A stretch of 64,000 nucleotides of DNA from Dehalococcoidia bacterium. Lineage in GTDB: Bacteria; Chloroflexota; Dehalococcoidia; SZUA-161. Numbering within the stretch: the stretch's first letter is position 1; each line of letters starts with the position of its first letter. The notes below the pieces were generated by a model. That model ran no database searches. It had not been told where the DNA came from and saw only the letters and a list, made by a program, of their open reading frames with translations. The translations under genes were made by a program, and so were the position numbers. The stretch is taken from the NCBI GenBank assembly GCA_030619685.1, contig JAUXAX010000003.1, forward strand, positions 38,451-102,450, written 5' to 3'. This document shows positions 34,275 to 43,282 of the stretch, in pieces.

Positions 34275-34431
34275 GGGTGGTGGGAGCAAGCTAGAAATGG
34301 TCTCGTAGGATAGACCGTGCTCTTCAGCAAGCTGAGGCAAGGTTAAGGTGTTCCGCCCTTTCGTAGGCTCTCCCCAAATGCGTTCGGACGCCAGCAATGC
34401 CTACTCCCACAAATAACCTGGGTATCGCATC

Positions 34432-34449
34432 CCTCGACCCCCATCGAGG
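34432..34449 (+). repeat. Dispersed hairpin D, copy 1 (covariant)
   Basis: Stem CCTCGA / TCGAGG around loop CCCCCA. The other three copies have CCCCGA / TCGGGG with the same loop; both arms changed together here. It lies in the 374-bp gap before the SDR gene. Confidence 0.8.
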
Positions 34450-34579
34450 TCGCACTTTCCCGAAATCTTGTTAACAGCTACCCCCTAAAGCTCAAGTCGC
34501 TCCTAGGACGACTAGAAGAATATTACTATGCCTTTGCCAGAGCTTGTAAAGCTTCAGCAACCCAGCTATCCCTATTCTA

Positions 34580-34608
34580 TTGACGTTATAAAAAGTAACT
34601 CGCATAAT
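34580..34608 (+). promoter_or_regulatory. Promoter of the SDR/ThDP gene pair
   Basis: TTGACG (34580-34585), 17-nt spacer, CATAAT (34603-34608), 41 bp before ATG 34649. Confidence 0.55.
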
Positions 34609-34648
34609 GTCAGGGAAAGGCCTCTTTGAGGGCAAGGGAGGAGGTAGA

Positions 34649-35464
34649 ATGAGCATAAAGATCAAACATAAAGTCGCGCTAATTACAGGGGGTGCTAGAG
34701 GAATAGGGTTGAGTATAGCAAAGACCTTCCTCGATGCAGAGGCAAGAATAGTCATTTGTGACAATAACGAATATGAGTTAAAGATAACGACTGATAATTT
34801 ACAGGCTTCCTATGGCGATAGAATCCACGGAATCTTCGCAGATATATCCGTTGAAGAAGATGTTAAAAAGATGATTAATGTGGCCCTCCAGAGATTCAAT
34901 ACAATCGACATATTAGTGAACAATGCAGGCATCAGTGGAATGAATTATGTCTGGGATATGCCTACGGAGGAATGGGATGCTGTTATCAACGTAAACCTCA
35001 GAGGCGCTTATCTTTGTACCAAGGAAGTGGTAAAAGCTATGCTTCAGAGGGGCACACAAGGAAAGATCATTAATATAGCTTCTATCAATTCTATGATACC
35101 AACTACTGGTATTGCCCATTACTGTGCCTCGAAAGGTGGGTTACTGATGTTTACACGCGCTGCTGCGTTGGAACTCGGGCCTAAAGGGATCAATGTTAAT
35201 GCAATCAGTCCTGGCAGCACCATCACTCCCTTAACAGAGGCGTTTTTAAGTCTCCCGGGATTGAAAGAGGCTTTCTTAGACCGAACACCTATGGGTAGAT
35301 TTGGCTATCCTGAGGACATTGCAAAGGTGGCACTGTTTCTTGCGTCAGAGTATGCTGATTGGATTACAGGTCAAATCATTTACGTGGACGGCGGTCAATC
35401 TCTTATGGGTCTTCCTAGATATTACGAAGGAATTAAAGAGGCTGAAAGCTTGTTAGGTTCGTAA
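34649..35464 (+). CDS. Short-chain dehydrogenase/reductase
   Basis: 271 residues from ATG 34649, preceded by GGGAGGAGGT; an upstream ATG (34607) would start inside the promoter. Rossmann motif TGGARGIGLS, NNAG at about 90, catalytic Ser in NIASINS, YCASK (Tyr-x3-Lys) and INVNAISPG. It is a classical NAD(P)-dependent SDR, complete in length. Visibly AT-richer than the core genes. Followed by a ThDP enzyme on the same strand, with which it may share a pathway of 2-hydroxy or keto acids. Confidence 0.9.
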   Translation: MSIKIKHKVALITGGARGIGLSIAKTFLDAEARIVICDNNEYELKITTDNLQASYGDRIHGIFADISVEEDVKKMINVALQRFNTIDILVNNAGISGMNYVWDMPTEEWDAVINVNLRGAYLCTKEVVKAMLQRGTQGKIINIASINSMIPTTGIAHYCASKGGLLMFTRAAALELGPKGINVNAISPGSTITPLTEAFLSLPGLKEAFLDRTPMGRFGYPEDIAKVALFLASEYADWITGQIIYVDGGQSLMGLPRYYEGIKEAESLLGS

Positions 35465-35545
35465 CTCTAATTAGTATTTATTTACTTTTTTGTCTCATGA
35501 GAGTATTTTCTATTAGATAAGAAATCAAGGTTGGAGGTGAATATA

Positions 35546-37213
35546 ATGGGTGAAATCTATGGCGGTCACCTAGTCGCGAAGTATCTAAGGGAGGCTGAAG
35601 GAATAACTACCGTATTTGGTCTCGTGGGAGGTCACATTGACAGGATTCTAGATGGATTTCTGGAATATGGAATAAGGCTGGTCGATGTACGTCATGAGCA
35701 AGCTGCTGTGATGATGGCCCATGCCTGGTCGATTCTGCGGGCTGAGCCGGGTGTATGCCTGGTAACTGCTGGTCCTGGGTTTACAAACGCAATATCTGGG
35801 ATAGTGAATGCGTATTACGACAATGCTCCAGTGGTCGTACTCAGTGGTACAGCTCCGGTTAGGGATTGGGAGAAAGGCGCTATCCAAGATATGAATCAGT
35901 CAGAAATGATTAAATCAACAGCGAAGTGGACTGGCATGTGTTACGATGCGAAGAGAATACCTGAATATATTTCAAAAGCATTCAGGTACGCTGTATCAGC
36001 TCGTCCCGGACCTGTATTCCTGGAATTGCCACCTGATATTCTAAACATAAAGGTTAACGAAGAAGAAATAGTGTACCCAAAGCCTGGGAAAATAGCCACC
36101 AAATCTGCACCCGATCCTGCAAATGTCGAAATGGCTGCCGCTCTTATAAACAGTTCCAAAAAGCCAGTTCTGATGGGAGGAAGCGGCATAGGATGTAGCG
36201 ATTGTGATCGAGAGCTGCTGGATCTTGTCAATAAGACAGGCATGCCTTTTGTTTTGCTCAACCATGGCAGGGGTGCTATTGCCGATTCTCATCCCCTGTC
36301 TCTCTGGAATGGGGGACATACAGCTCTTGTAACTGCATTACCGCAGGCAGACCTAGTCATTGCCCTGGGGATCCGATTCAACTTAGCTATAATGCTAGGA
36401 GAAGCATTCCCACAGGCAAAGTTAATCCAAGTAGATATTGAACCAACTGAAATCGACAGGAATAGACGTTCAGATATAGGTCTTGTAGGCGATATAGGCC
36501 TCGCGCTTAAAGAGCTTAACAAGCTGGTAGAGCCACGAGATCTAAGTGGGTGGGTAAAATCATTGCGCGATACTTATCTTCCTTTGATTGCAGATGAAGT
36601 GGCTCAGCGGGAGAAGTCAACAGAGCCCATACATCCAGCACGGCTTGTGGAGCAAATAAGGAAAGCAACTGATGATGATGCCATCTACATAGTTGATGGT
36701 GGGGATACCTCCTATTTTGGATTTGTTGGGCTCAGGGCCAAAGAGAAAAACTCACTAATCGGCGCAGGTGGGGTTCAATTTGGATGTCTCGGGTCAGGTG
36801 TACCGTTTGGCATTGGTGCCAAGCTGGCAAGGCCAGATAAGAAAGTGATTGTAATCAGCGGTGATGGATCATTTGGATTTAACATCATGGAGTTTGACAC
36901 AGCGGTGCGCCATGGAATCCCCTTCGTTTGCATAGTATTTAATGACCAGGCATGGGGGATGATTAAACATGGCCAAGAGCTGTCTTATGGTGCTAATCGA
37001 TTGGTTGGTTCGGAACTAGGGCTTGTTCACTATGAGAAGGTTGTTGAGGCTTTGGGCGGCTATGGTGAGATGGTGCAGAAAGACGAGGAAATCGTGCCGG
37101 CTATAAACAGGGCGATTGATTCTGGCAAGCCGGCATGCATCAATGTACTGACAGACCGGACTGTGACCAGCCTAGCAACGATGCTACTTGCTGATTCTTT
37201 GAAGATGGACTAG
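35546..37213 (+). CDS. ThDP-dependent enzyme of the acetolactate synthase / 2-hydroxyacyl-CoA lyase family
   Basis: 555 residues from ATG 35546 (GGAGGTG upstream). N-terminal domain with the catalytic Glu in VDVRHEQAAVMMA and TAGPGFTNAISG. Central domain contains KKPVLMGGSGI. C-terminal ThDP site GDGSFGFNIMEFDTAVRHG then FNDQAWGMIK (GDG...N motif). The family includes acetolactate synthase, oxalyl-CoA decarboxylase, benzaldehyde lyase and 2-hydroxyacyl-CoA lyase. The adjacent SDR and absence of a regulatory subunit argue against a valine-pathway IlvB. The exact substrate is undetermined. Confidence 0.85.
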   Translation: MGEIYGGHLVAKYLREAEGITTVFGLVGGHIDRILDGFLEYGIRLVDVRHEQAAVMMAHAWSILRAEPGVCLVTAGPGFTNAISGIVNAYYDNAPVVVLSGTAPVRDWEKGAIQDMNQSEMIKSTAKWTGMCYDAKRIPEYISKAFRYAVSARPGPVFLELPPDILNIKVNEEEIVYPKPGKIATKSAPDPANVEMAAALINSSKKPVLMGGSGIGCSDCDRELLDLVNKTGMPFVLLNHGRGAIADSHPLSLWNGGHTALVTALPQADLVIALGIRFNLAIMLGEAFPQAKLIQVDIEPTEIDRNRRSDIGLVGDIGLALKELNKLVEPRDLSGWVKSLRDTYLPLIADEVAQREKSTEPIHPARLVEQIRKATDDDAIYIVDGGDTSYFGFVGLRAKEKNSLIGAGGVQFGCLGSGVPFGIGAKLARPDKKVIVISGDGSFGFNIMEFDTAVRHGIPFVCIVFNDQAWGMIKHGQELSYGANRLVGSELGLVHYEKVVEALGGYGEMVQKDEEIVPAINRAIDSGKPACINVLTDRTVTSLATMLLADSLKMD

Positions 37214-37255
37214 GATTCGAGCCCGCGGACAGGCGTGAGTTGTTCACGATAGCGG

Positions 37256-37273
37256 CCCCGACCCCCATCGGGG
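37256..37273 (+). repeat. Dispersed hairpin D, copy 2
   Basis: Stem CCCCGA / TCGGGG, loop CCCCCA, 43 bp after the ThDP gene stop. No T-run follows, so it is not a classical terminator. Confidence 0.8.
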
Positions 37274-37428
37274 TCGAGGGATGTAAAGGCGATCAACCGC
37301 TTGTCTTTTCCGCTTTGGGATCACAGTGAACCCGCGCTTTCAACTCTCCTTGACAGACACGTGCATGGGTAATAGTATGGCCACAGTTGTTAACCTGGGA
37401 ATTCGGACTAATCACAATGTGAAAAAGG

Positions 37429-38256
37429 ATGAGAGGGATGGTTAGTGTTCGTTGGACTGGAGCAGCGGGGCTTGAATTCACGCACAATGGTCAGACCATC
37501 CTGATCGACCCCTATCACTCAAGGCTGGGAAAACTCAGACTCTTCTTCGGGCGTCTGACACCAAACATCCGTGCGATTGAAAGCTATCTGGAAAAGCTCC
37601 CCGGAGAACTGTCAGCGATTATCGTTGGACACACGCATTTTGACCATGCGCTGGATATTCCCGAATTCTCAAGACAGTTCGACGGCCCTCTGGTGGGGAG
37701 CCTCAGCCTTGAGAAGCTCATGGCCATGCACGACATGCCAGGCCGTGTTACCATATGCGAAGGGGGTGAACGGGTCGAACTTCCCGGTGGCGCAGCAGTG
37801 ACTATGATTCCATCTATGCACGGGTTGGTGCTCTTTGGCCGCATACCTTATCCGGGAGATATAGACCCGAGTGGACAACGTCCTTTGAAGGCCAGCCAAT
37901 ACCGGCACGGCGCTGTCTATATGCCTAAACTGGAGATGGGGGGGAAGATATTCATGGATGCTGGAAGCGCTAATTTCATCGAATCGGAATTGCATGGGCA
38001 CCATTGCGACGTCCTATTCATGTGCGTTCCGGGATGGAAGAAAATCCTTGGATATTCCACCAATTTGCTGGAGATTGTGAGGCCGAAAATCATTGTCCCG
38101 TTTCATTTTGATGATTTCTCTGCTCCCGTACGCCTGCACCTAAAGCCTCCGACTCTACCCTTTGTGGATCTGACGGGTTTTTTGAAGCGGATAAGCCGTA
38201 GTGCGCCAGATATTGAAATTAGACTGCCGCACCCCTTTGAGACCATGACCTTTTGA
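37429..38256 (+). CDS. Metallo-beta-lactamase-fold hydrolase
   Basis: 275 residues; ATG 37438 is an equally possible start. The metal motif is HTHFDHALD, with GLEFTHNGQTILIDPY before it, MIPSMHG, a MDAGSANF Asp/metal strand and VPFHFDDF near the end. This fits the UlaG-like/L-ascorbate lactonase branch of the superfamily. The substrate is unknown. It stands between two copies of hairpin D. Confidence 0.87.
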   Translation: MRGMVSVRWTGAAGLEFTHNGQTILIDPYHSRLGKLRLFFGRLTPNIRAIESYLEKLPGELSAIIVGHTHFDHALDIPEFSRQFDGPLVGSLSLEKLMAMHDMPGRVTICEGGERVELPGGAAVTMIPSMHGLVLFGRIPYPGDIDPSGQRPLKASQYRHGAVYMPKLEMGGKIFMDAGSANFIESELHGHHCDVLFMCVPGWKKILGYSTNLLEIVRPKIIVPFHFDDFSAPVRLHLKPPTLPFVDLTGFLKRISRSAPDIEIRLPHPFETMTF

Positions 38257-38273
38257 AACGTTTATGACCAATG

Positions 38274-38291
38274 CCCCGACCCCCATCGGGG
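38274..38291 (+). repeat. Dispersed hairpin D, copy 3
   Basis: Stem CCCCGA / TCGGGG, loop CCCCCA, 18 bp after the MBL gene stop and just before repeat C copy 2. Confidence 0.8.
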
Positions 38292-38328
38292 TCCCTGATT
38301 CAGACCTTTCTGTTCACACTTGGCCTCT

Positions 38329-38460
38329 ACCATGCCACCTACCCCCAACTGAACCGGTGTGTGTCCCAAAAGAGGAACACTGGCTGGAGCGTTTCTTGAA
38401 GGGTTTGACCAAGAGGTCTGCCTCGTGATAGACTAGCCTAGCCAGGCGGATTTGGAGAGG
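38329..38460 (+). repeat. Dispersed repeat C, copy 2, with embedded promoter-like sequence
   Basis: Same motif order as copy 1. It contains TTGACC (38405-38410), an 18-nt spacer holding a GAGG/CCTC dyad, and TAGACT (38429-38434). This lies about 50 bp upstream of the RRM gene start, which has AAAAAGGAGG. The repeat therefore probably supplies the gene's promoter (inference). Confidence 0.75.
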
Positions 38461-38481
38461 GCAACCAAAAAGGAGGCTTAG

Positions 38482-38742
38482 ATGACTCGCAAACTATACG
38501 TAGGAGGTCTATCGTTTGATACCACAGAGGATCGACTGAGGGAAGAATTTGCCAAATTTGGGACAGTGGAATCGGCTACGGTAATAAGGGACAGGGACTC
38601 CGATAGATCCAGGGGCTTCGGCTTCGTGGAGATGTCCACTGACTCGGAGGCCGAGGAAGCCATCCGGGGCTTGAACAGCACTACGCTGGACGGCAGGGAG
38701 ATCACAGTGAATTACGCTCGGGAGCGGACGGATAGAGGTTGA
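38482..38742 (+). CDS. Single-RRM RNA-binding protein
   Basis: 86 residues forming one RNA recognition motif: RNP2 LYVGGL at residues 5-10 and RNP1 RGFGFVEM at about 44-51, with a short basic tail. Such proteins in cyanobacteria and other bacteria are often cold-induced and bind U-rich RNA. Complete, with a strong ribosome binding site. It is the only gene of its small transcription unit. Confidence 0.95.
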   Translation: MTRKLYVGGLSFDTTEDRLREEFAKFGTVESATVIRDRDSDRSRGFGFVEMSTDSEAEEAIRGLNSTTLDGREITVNYARERTDRG

Positions 38743-38981
38743 GGATACGGTGGGCGGCGCTACTAGTCACTTGTCCAGCCGAGCTGCCTTTGTCGGATTC
38801 CCTCAACGTCCCCGATCGCTCTGACGGGATCGGCTTGGGTAGCAGATGTAGAACGCCGCATGGCTCAATGTCCCACAGCTGAAAAAAGGAGGGTATTAGA
38901 GGCAAATAACGTCTTAGATAGCCGGCGTTGCTGAAGCGCAGCGAAGCCACTTCCGTGTTCAGCGACTGCTTATGCTGCTGA

Positions 38982-40403
38982 TCAGTTTTCGTGCTCCTCC
39001 CGTGCGAGGCGGACAATTTCGTCAATAATAAGGTCCACATCATCACGCGTTGTACGTAGATTCATGAAACAAGCTCGGAGACAGAACAAACCCTTTACCT
39101 TAGCCCTACCAAGGAATGCTATTCCTTCGGATACCAGGCGAGCAAGAACTCTCTCATTCTGTGAATCGTTGAGGTTTCTGCACCGAACACAAACCGCATT
39201 AAAACCAACTGGTGCCATAAGCTCCAACTCTGGTACGACTTGAATCCGTTCCCCCATATATGAAGCAAGATTAAACAGATCGTCAATGGCCTTCGCATAA
39301 GTTTTACGTCCGTAGGCTCGCAATGACCACCAGACTTTGAGTGCTTTAAAACTCCGTGAAAGTTGGGGGCCATATTCAGCATAGTTCAGGAAATCCGGAT
39401 CAGATACCATCGAAAGATAGCTTGAAATATGACTATAGGAAGAGCGCAAGTCTTCAGCATCTCGAACAAGAATGCATCCAGCTTCCAGAGAAGTGAAGAG
39501 AAATTTGTGAGGGTCAAGCGAAAGTGAATTTGCACGGCCCGCTGGTAAGAGCTGAGTGAATAGCCGACTACTGAGAATAGCTAGTGCGCCATAGGCGCCA
39601 TCAATGTGAAGCCAAAGGTTCTCATCTTCACAATAATCTGCTAGCTTATCGAGCGGATCAATAGCACCAGTTGTTACTGTTCCAGCTGAACCAACAACGC
39701 AGAACGGACTGAGTCCCTCGCTGCGGTCCCGTAGAACAGACTCCTTGAGCAGATCAATGCGCATCCGGAAACTATCGTCACAAGGGATGTGGCGCACATT
39801 ATTCAGGCCAAGGCCAAGGATAGTAGCTGCCTTGTCAATACTACTGTGTACCTCTTCTGAGACATAAAGCACTATCGGTGATGTAACACTCTGCAAACCC
39901 TCCTTTCTTGCTTCATTGCCTAGGTACTTATCACGAGCAACCGCAAGAGCCGTCAAATTTGCCATTGACCCACCGCTTGTTATGATTCCTCCGCTTCCTT
40001 TTGGAAACGAAAATAATTCATGAAACCATGAAATGACTTTTTGTTCAATGGCATTTGCAGCAGGTGACAGCGTCCAAAGACTACAGCTCTGATTGATTGC
40101 ACTTGCCAGCGCATCTGCAAACGCTGAGATTCCATTAGGTGATGGGAGAACATAGGAAAGAAAACGCGGATGAGCAACGTGAGTAGAATTTGGCACAATA
40201 ACATTGCTGAATTCCTGAAGAAGCTCTTCAATAGATCTTCCCTCTTCAGGCAAAGGTTCATCAAGTATTTCCCGCATGGCTTCTCGATCTATTTTGGGAA
40301 ATACAGGTCGGTTCGAGAGATCAACTTCATAGTTGGCCAGGAGTTCTCCCAAGAGACGCCCTACCTTACGGTGTGTTTCAGGATCGAATAGAAGCTCGCT
40401 CAT
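38982..40403 (-). CDS. Group II PLP-dependent decarboxylase (aromatic amino acid/glutamate decarboxylase-like)
   Basis: 473 residues. PLP site: GGSMANLTALAVAR (phosphate loop), LHIDGAYG (Asp to the pyridine N) and SLDPHKFLFT with the Schiff-base Lys. N-terminal HPRFLSYVLPSPNGIS and the substrate segment QSCSLWTLSPAANAIEQ are typical. It decarboxylates an amino acid to an amine; substrate specificity (Trp, Tyr, Phe, Glu or Asp) is not clear. More AT-rich than its surroundings, suggesting transfer. Confidence 0.9.
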   Translation of the reverse strand: MSELLFDPETHRKVGRLLGELLANYEVDLSNRPVFPKIDREAMREILDEPLPEEGRSIEELLQEFSNVIVPNSTHVAHPRFLSYVLPSPNGISAFADALASAINQSCSLWTLSPAANAIEQKVISWFHELFSFPKGSGGIITSGGSMANLTALAVARDKYLGNEARKEGLQSVTSPIVLYVSEEVHSSIDKAATILGLGLNNVRHIPCDDSFRMRIDLLKESVLRDRSEGLSPFCVVGSAGTVTTGAIDPLDKLADYCEDENLWLHIDGAYGALAILSSRLFTQLLPAGRANSLSLDPHKFLFTSLEAGCILVRDAEDLRSSYSHISSYLSMVSDPDFLNYAEYGPQLSRSFKALKVWWSLRAYGRKTYAKAIDDLFNLASYMGERIQVVPELELMAPVGFNAVCVRCRNLNDSQNERVLARLVSEGIAFLGRAKVKGLFCLRACFMNLRTTRDDVDLIIDEIVRLAREEHEN

Positions 40404-40658
40404 AACATAGCTGTGCTAAATCATAGAGTTATAACTATCATCGAAGCAGCAGCATTACTATGGGACATATGGAACAACTTCCGCATATCCCCTGATCATC
40501 GCCATTTTTGCGCTTCTCTGCTAGATTATCCTTACATTGCCTAATCTGTCAATCCCTTTTGAACATGGGCCATACCGTACTGACCTGCTCCCAGGAATCG
40601 GTCCAGGGGATGTACTTGCCCCATTTTCTGTACCAGCCATAATGTTAGACTTTGGACT

Positions 40659-40857
40659 TCAAAAACAAGTGGTTTTTGAGCACCGGCTATCTCTACGCGC
40701 TCACTTGGCTTGCCTTCAACTCAATATCCGGCAATCTGACTGGAAAAGTGTGGGGCATGTTGCGGCTATGCCATCCTGCTTCAAAAAGGGAGATACTGAC
40801 AATAGCTTGGATTGTGCTTGAACGTCAAGGCGCTCGAGAAGGACTTATTTATCAAAT
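40659..40857 (+). repeat. Dispersed repeat B, copy 1 (long form)
   Basis: It opens with a hairpin at 40659-40679 (TCAAAAAC / GTTTTTGA, 5-nt loop). The shared core then runs from CTCAATATCC (40720) through GGCATGTTGCGGCTA and ATTGTGCTTG to about 40857. Its end supplies the last codons and stop of the DUF362-ferredoxin gene on the other strand. The 448-bp gap (40404-40851) holds no other feature. Confidence 0.82.
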
Positions 40858-42000
40858 GCGAGAGTAGATTTTACCCAGTAGCGGCGTCTCAGCAGAGATG
40901 GCTCCCTCGGGGCATGTCTCCTGACAGCAGTAGCAGCGTATACAGCGGTCATGCTTATGGGTGGGTAGTTTGGACTTGTCTCCACCATACCAGTCAACAG
41001 CTTTGGGATCAACCGGGCACATCGTGACACATGTTCCACAATTAGTACACTTTGCCCTATCGATCGTCGGCCTCTCGCATATACGATTCTTGATAAAGGT
41101 GCTCAATCGCCCGGCACTACGCGGCATAGGTGCTCTTCGAATTACATCGAAATCATGGGCAACGAGCGATTCTATTTCCTCACCAAGTATCTCAATGTTC
41201 TCTGAATGATATGTGCCCAGCCCTGCCTTTTCGCCGGGTTCCGATGTCGTTACAATCTCGGGGGCAAGATCAATGATTCTGCACGCTGTTGAATCCAGTG
41301 CAAGGGGATCGCTAGAGAACAATAGAACGTTCATCTTCCTGGGCCTACCGCTTCTGGGCCCGTTGCCCTCCATGGCTATTACGCCGTCCATAACGCAGAG
41401 ACGCGGTCTAATCAGCGTATTCAAATCAACTAGCATAGTAGCAAAATCATATGGATCAGGTAATTTGACGTGATATTGGCTCTTCAAGAAGCCGGGAATA
41501 CATCCAAACTGATTCTTGACTGCCCCCGTAAATCTAGTTAAAGGGTGAGTTTTCAGTTTCGGCAGACTCACGAGTCCATCTGAGTCCAATACACCATTGG
41601 CAATCACAAAGCTCTTAATTAATAGTGAATCGTTATGGCTTACCGCCCTTCCCTTGTCGAAATCAGCCAATTCAATACCCAGCTCATCACCAGCCTGCTT
41701 CAAACGAGCCCTTTTCAAGTTGAATCCAGACCTTCCAAAACTGGGAGAATCTCCATAGTATACGTTGGCTCCCGCTCCCTGAAGCAATCTCCCCACGGCC
41801 TTGAACACAGCGGGATGGGTGGTCACACACTTTTCGGGATTTGACCCAATCAGTACGTTTGGTTTCATTACTATTCTTTCACCGGGTTTTACGAACAAAG
41901 ACAAACCACCAAGAAGATCTAGCCCCGCCTCGACAGCCCTTTGGACGTCCTCGTCGTCGTAAGTATCGCATTTTATAATCGCCACTTTTGACTTATTCAC
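40852..42000 (-). CDS. DUF362 protein with C-terminal 2[4Fe-4S] ferredoxin domain
   Basis: 382 residues. DUF362 part: ERIVMKPNVLIGSNPEKCVTTHP, SLPKLKTHPLTRFTGAVKNQFG and DGVIAMEGNGPRSG. The C-terminal ferredoxin domain has CTNCGTCVTMCP and CIRCYCCQETCP, eight Cys for two clusters. The function is thought to be redox-linked but is unknown. The final two residues and the stop codon are encoded by repeat B, so the original C-terminus may have been altered. Confidence 0.9.
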   Translation of the reverse strand: MNKSKVAIIKCDTYDDEDVQRAVEAGLDLLGGLSLFVKPGERIVMKPNVLIGSNPEKCVTTHPAVFKAVGRLLQGAGANVYYGDSPSFGRSGFNLKRARLKQAGDELGIELADFDKGRAVSHNDSLLIKSFVIANGVLDSDGLVSLPKLKTHPLTRFTGAVKNQFGCIPGFLKSQYHVKLPDPYDFATMLVDLNTLIRPRLCVMDGVIAMEGNGPRSGRPRKMNVLLFSSDPLALDSTACRIIDLAPEIVTTSEPGEKAGLGTYHSENIEILGEEIESLVAHDFDVIRRAPMPRSAGRLSTFIKNRICERPTIDRAKCTNCGTCVTMCPVDPKAVDWYGGDKSKLPTHKHDRCIRCYCCQETCPEGAISAETPLLGKIYSRI

Positions 42001-42272
42001 GTGTTCTCATCTCAGAAATACTTCATTGGGCAAGCAAGCTGTTCAAGCTGCATAGCCAGGTCAAGCCACGAAGACAAAGCATTGCGACCTATCAGCCATA
42101 TTATAATGGAATATACTTACAATTGAAGACCTTCATATTCAAGTAGAATGACGCTCCAAAACCACTCCTTTTCGGTGCGCTGATGAGTATCAGTTGGGCA
42201 AGGTTCTCGTGGACTGGCAGATTGCAAAACACTCAACCACGGGGCTCGACTTACCCTGTTGCGCATTTCGCG

Positions 42273-43262
42273 TCATGCCTTCCTAGCTCTAGCCAGGGAT
42301 CGTGCCATCCTATCCAGCTTGAAAATGGTGGTGAACTCCATATTCTTGCTGATCCAAAGCTTCCTCATGATAATAGAGTCGGTAAGGGCACCCCTGTAGG
42401 CTAAGCCATCGAGGAGGACTTCGGGATCCTCAGAGACCATCACAAAGTCAGGTGCCTCCAGGGTTTTCTCCTCCATCCTGATGTACCCATCGTCAATTTC
42501 AATGGCGAACTGACCACCCTTGGTCTTAACCTGTATACTTCGCTTCCAGCCGGCGATGTCCTTGCGGGCTCGCTCCGTCTCGTTCATTTGCGCGGCGATG
42601 GCCTGCAGCTCCTTGAGAGCATCCTTGTAGGCAGCTACACCCCTGTCATCGGCCAAGGGAAGCTCAGGTTCGACGGCAGCGCTCCAGTCGAGCTCCGACT
42701 CTTGAAGCCCCTTCTTGGCGACCTTTTCCCTAGTTAGCTCTGAAGTGGGAACACAGAAGATATCGGTGATCTGGCCGATCCGATTGTCCCTGAAAACAAC
42801 TTTCACCTCTGTGTCTTTTTTAACCAGCCCAGGCACCAAGATGCCCGTGGTGGTGTAAACATTTATGCTCAGGGCGGTGTCGGCTCCTCTCAAGATCACT
42901 CGGCCTCTGCCGAAGGGAGCCATGTGCTGAAACATCGATGTCGCGAAATAGGTGATGGGCGGGGTACTATTCATTACACCAACCTGCTCCACCTCCACCG
43001 TCTCCGTTGGCGCAAAATTGCAATCAGGGCATCTGGTCATAAACGGCGGCACCCTCACGAGCCCACATCTGACACACTTGCAACCCAGCACCCTTTTCTC
43101 ATCCCGCAACGCGAGGAAGAACGGCGACAGCTCACCCATGCTTCTCCGGTAGAAGGTGAACATTGTATCGTTCACCTCCTGGTAATCTTTACCAGCAATG
43201 TTTATCGTCCTGCTATCAGCATCCGGTATGTATTCAGACGGTATTATTTTCTTCTTCGCCAC
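42273..43262 (-). CDS. DUF35 OB-fold zinc-ribbon protein fused to an SCP2-like domain
   Basis: About 329 residues from GTG 43262, which has AAGGAGG upstream; ATG 43286 (overlapping the thiolase stop by 4 bp) is the alternative. Rubredoxin-like zinc ribbon CVRCGLVRVPPFMTRCPDC (Cx2Cx11Cx2C) at about 65-85, OB-fold to about 180, linker, then an SCP2-like sterol/lipid carrier domain (KGGQFAIEIDDGYIRM...PDFVMVSEDPEVLLDGL) to the end. DUF35 proteins partner thiolase-like enzymes and may channel acyl-CoA. Here the partner is the next gene upstream. Confidence 0.88.
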   Translation of the reverse strand: MAKKKIIPSEYIPDADSRTINIAGKDYQEVNDTMFTFYRRSMGELSPFFLALRDEKRVLGCKCVRCGLVRVPPFMTRCPDCNFAPTETVEVEQVGVMNSTPPITYFATSMFQHMAPFGRGRVILRGADTALSINVYTTTGILVPGLVKKDTEVKVVFRDNRIGQITDIFCVPTSELTREKVAKKGLQESELDWSAAVEPELPLADDRGVAAYKDALKELQAIAAQMNETERARKDIAGWKRSIQVKTKGGQFAIEIDDGYIRMEEKTLEAPDFVMVSEDPEVLLDGLAYRGALTDSIIMRKLWISKNMEFTTIFKLDRMARSLARARKA

Positions 43263-43282
43263 GGTTGAGTCCTCCTTCGTTG

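Noticed and set aside
37256..37273. Rho-independent terminator
   Set aside because: A GC-rich hairpin is present but no T-run follows, and the same hairpin recurs in non-terminal positions.
40659..40857. Insertion sequence at repeat B
   Set aside because: No transposase reading frame, clear terminal repeats or target duplications could be seen; treated as a non-coding repeat.
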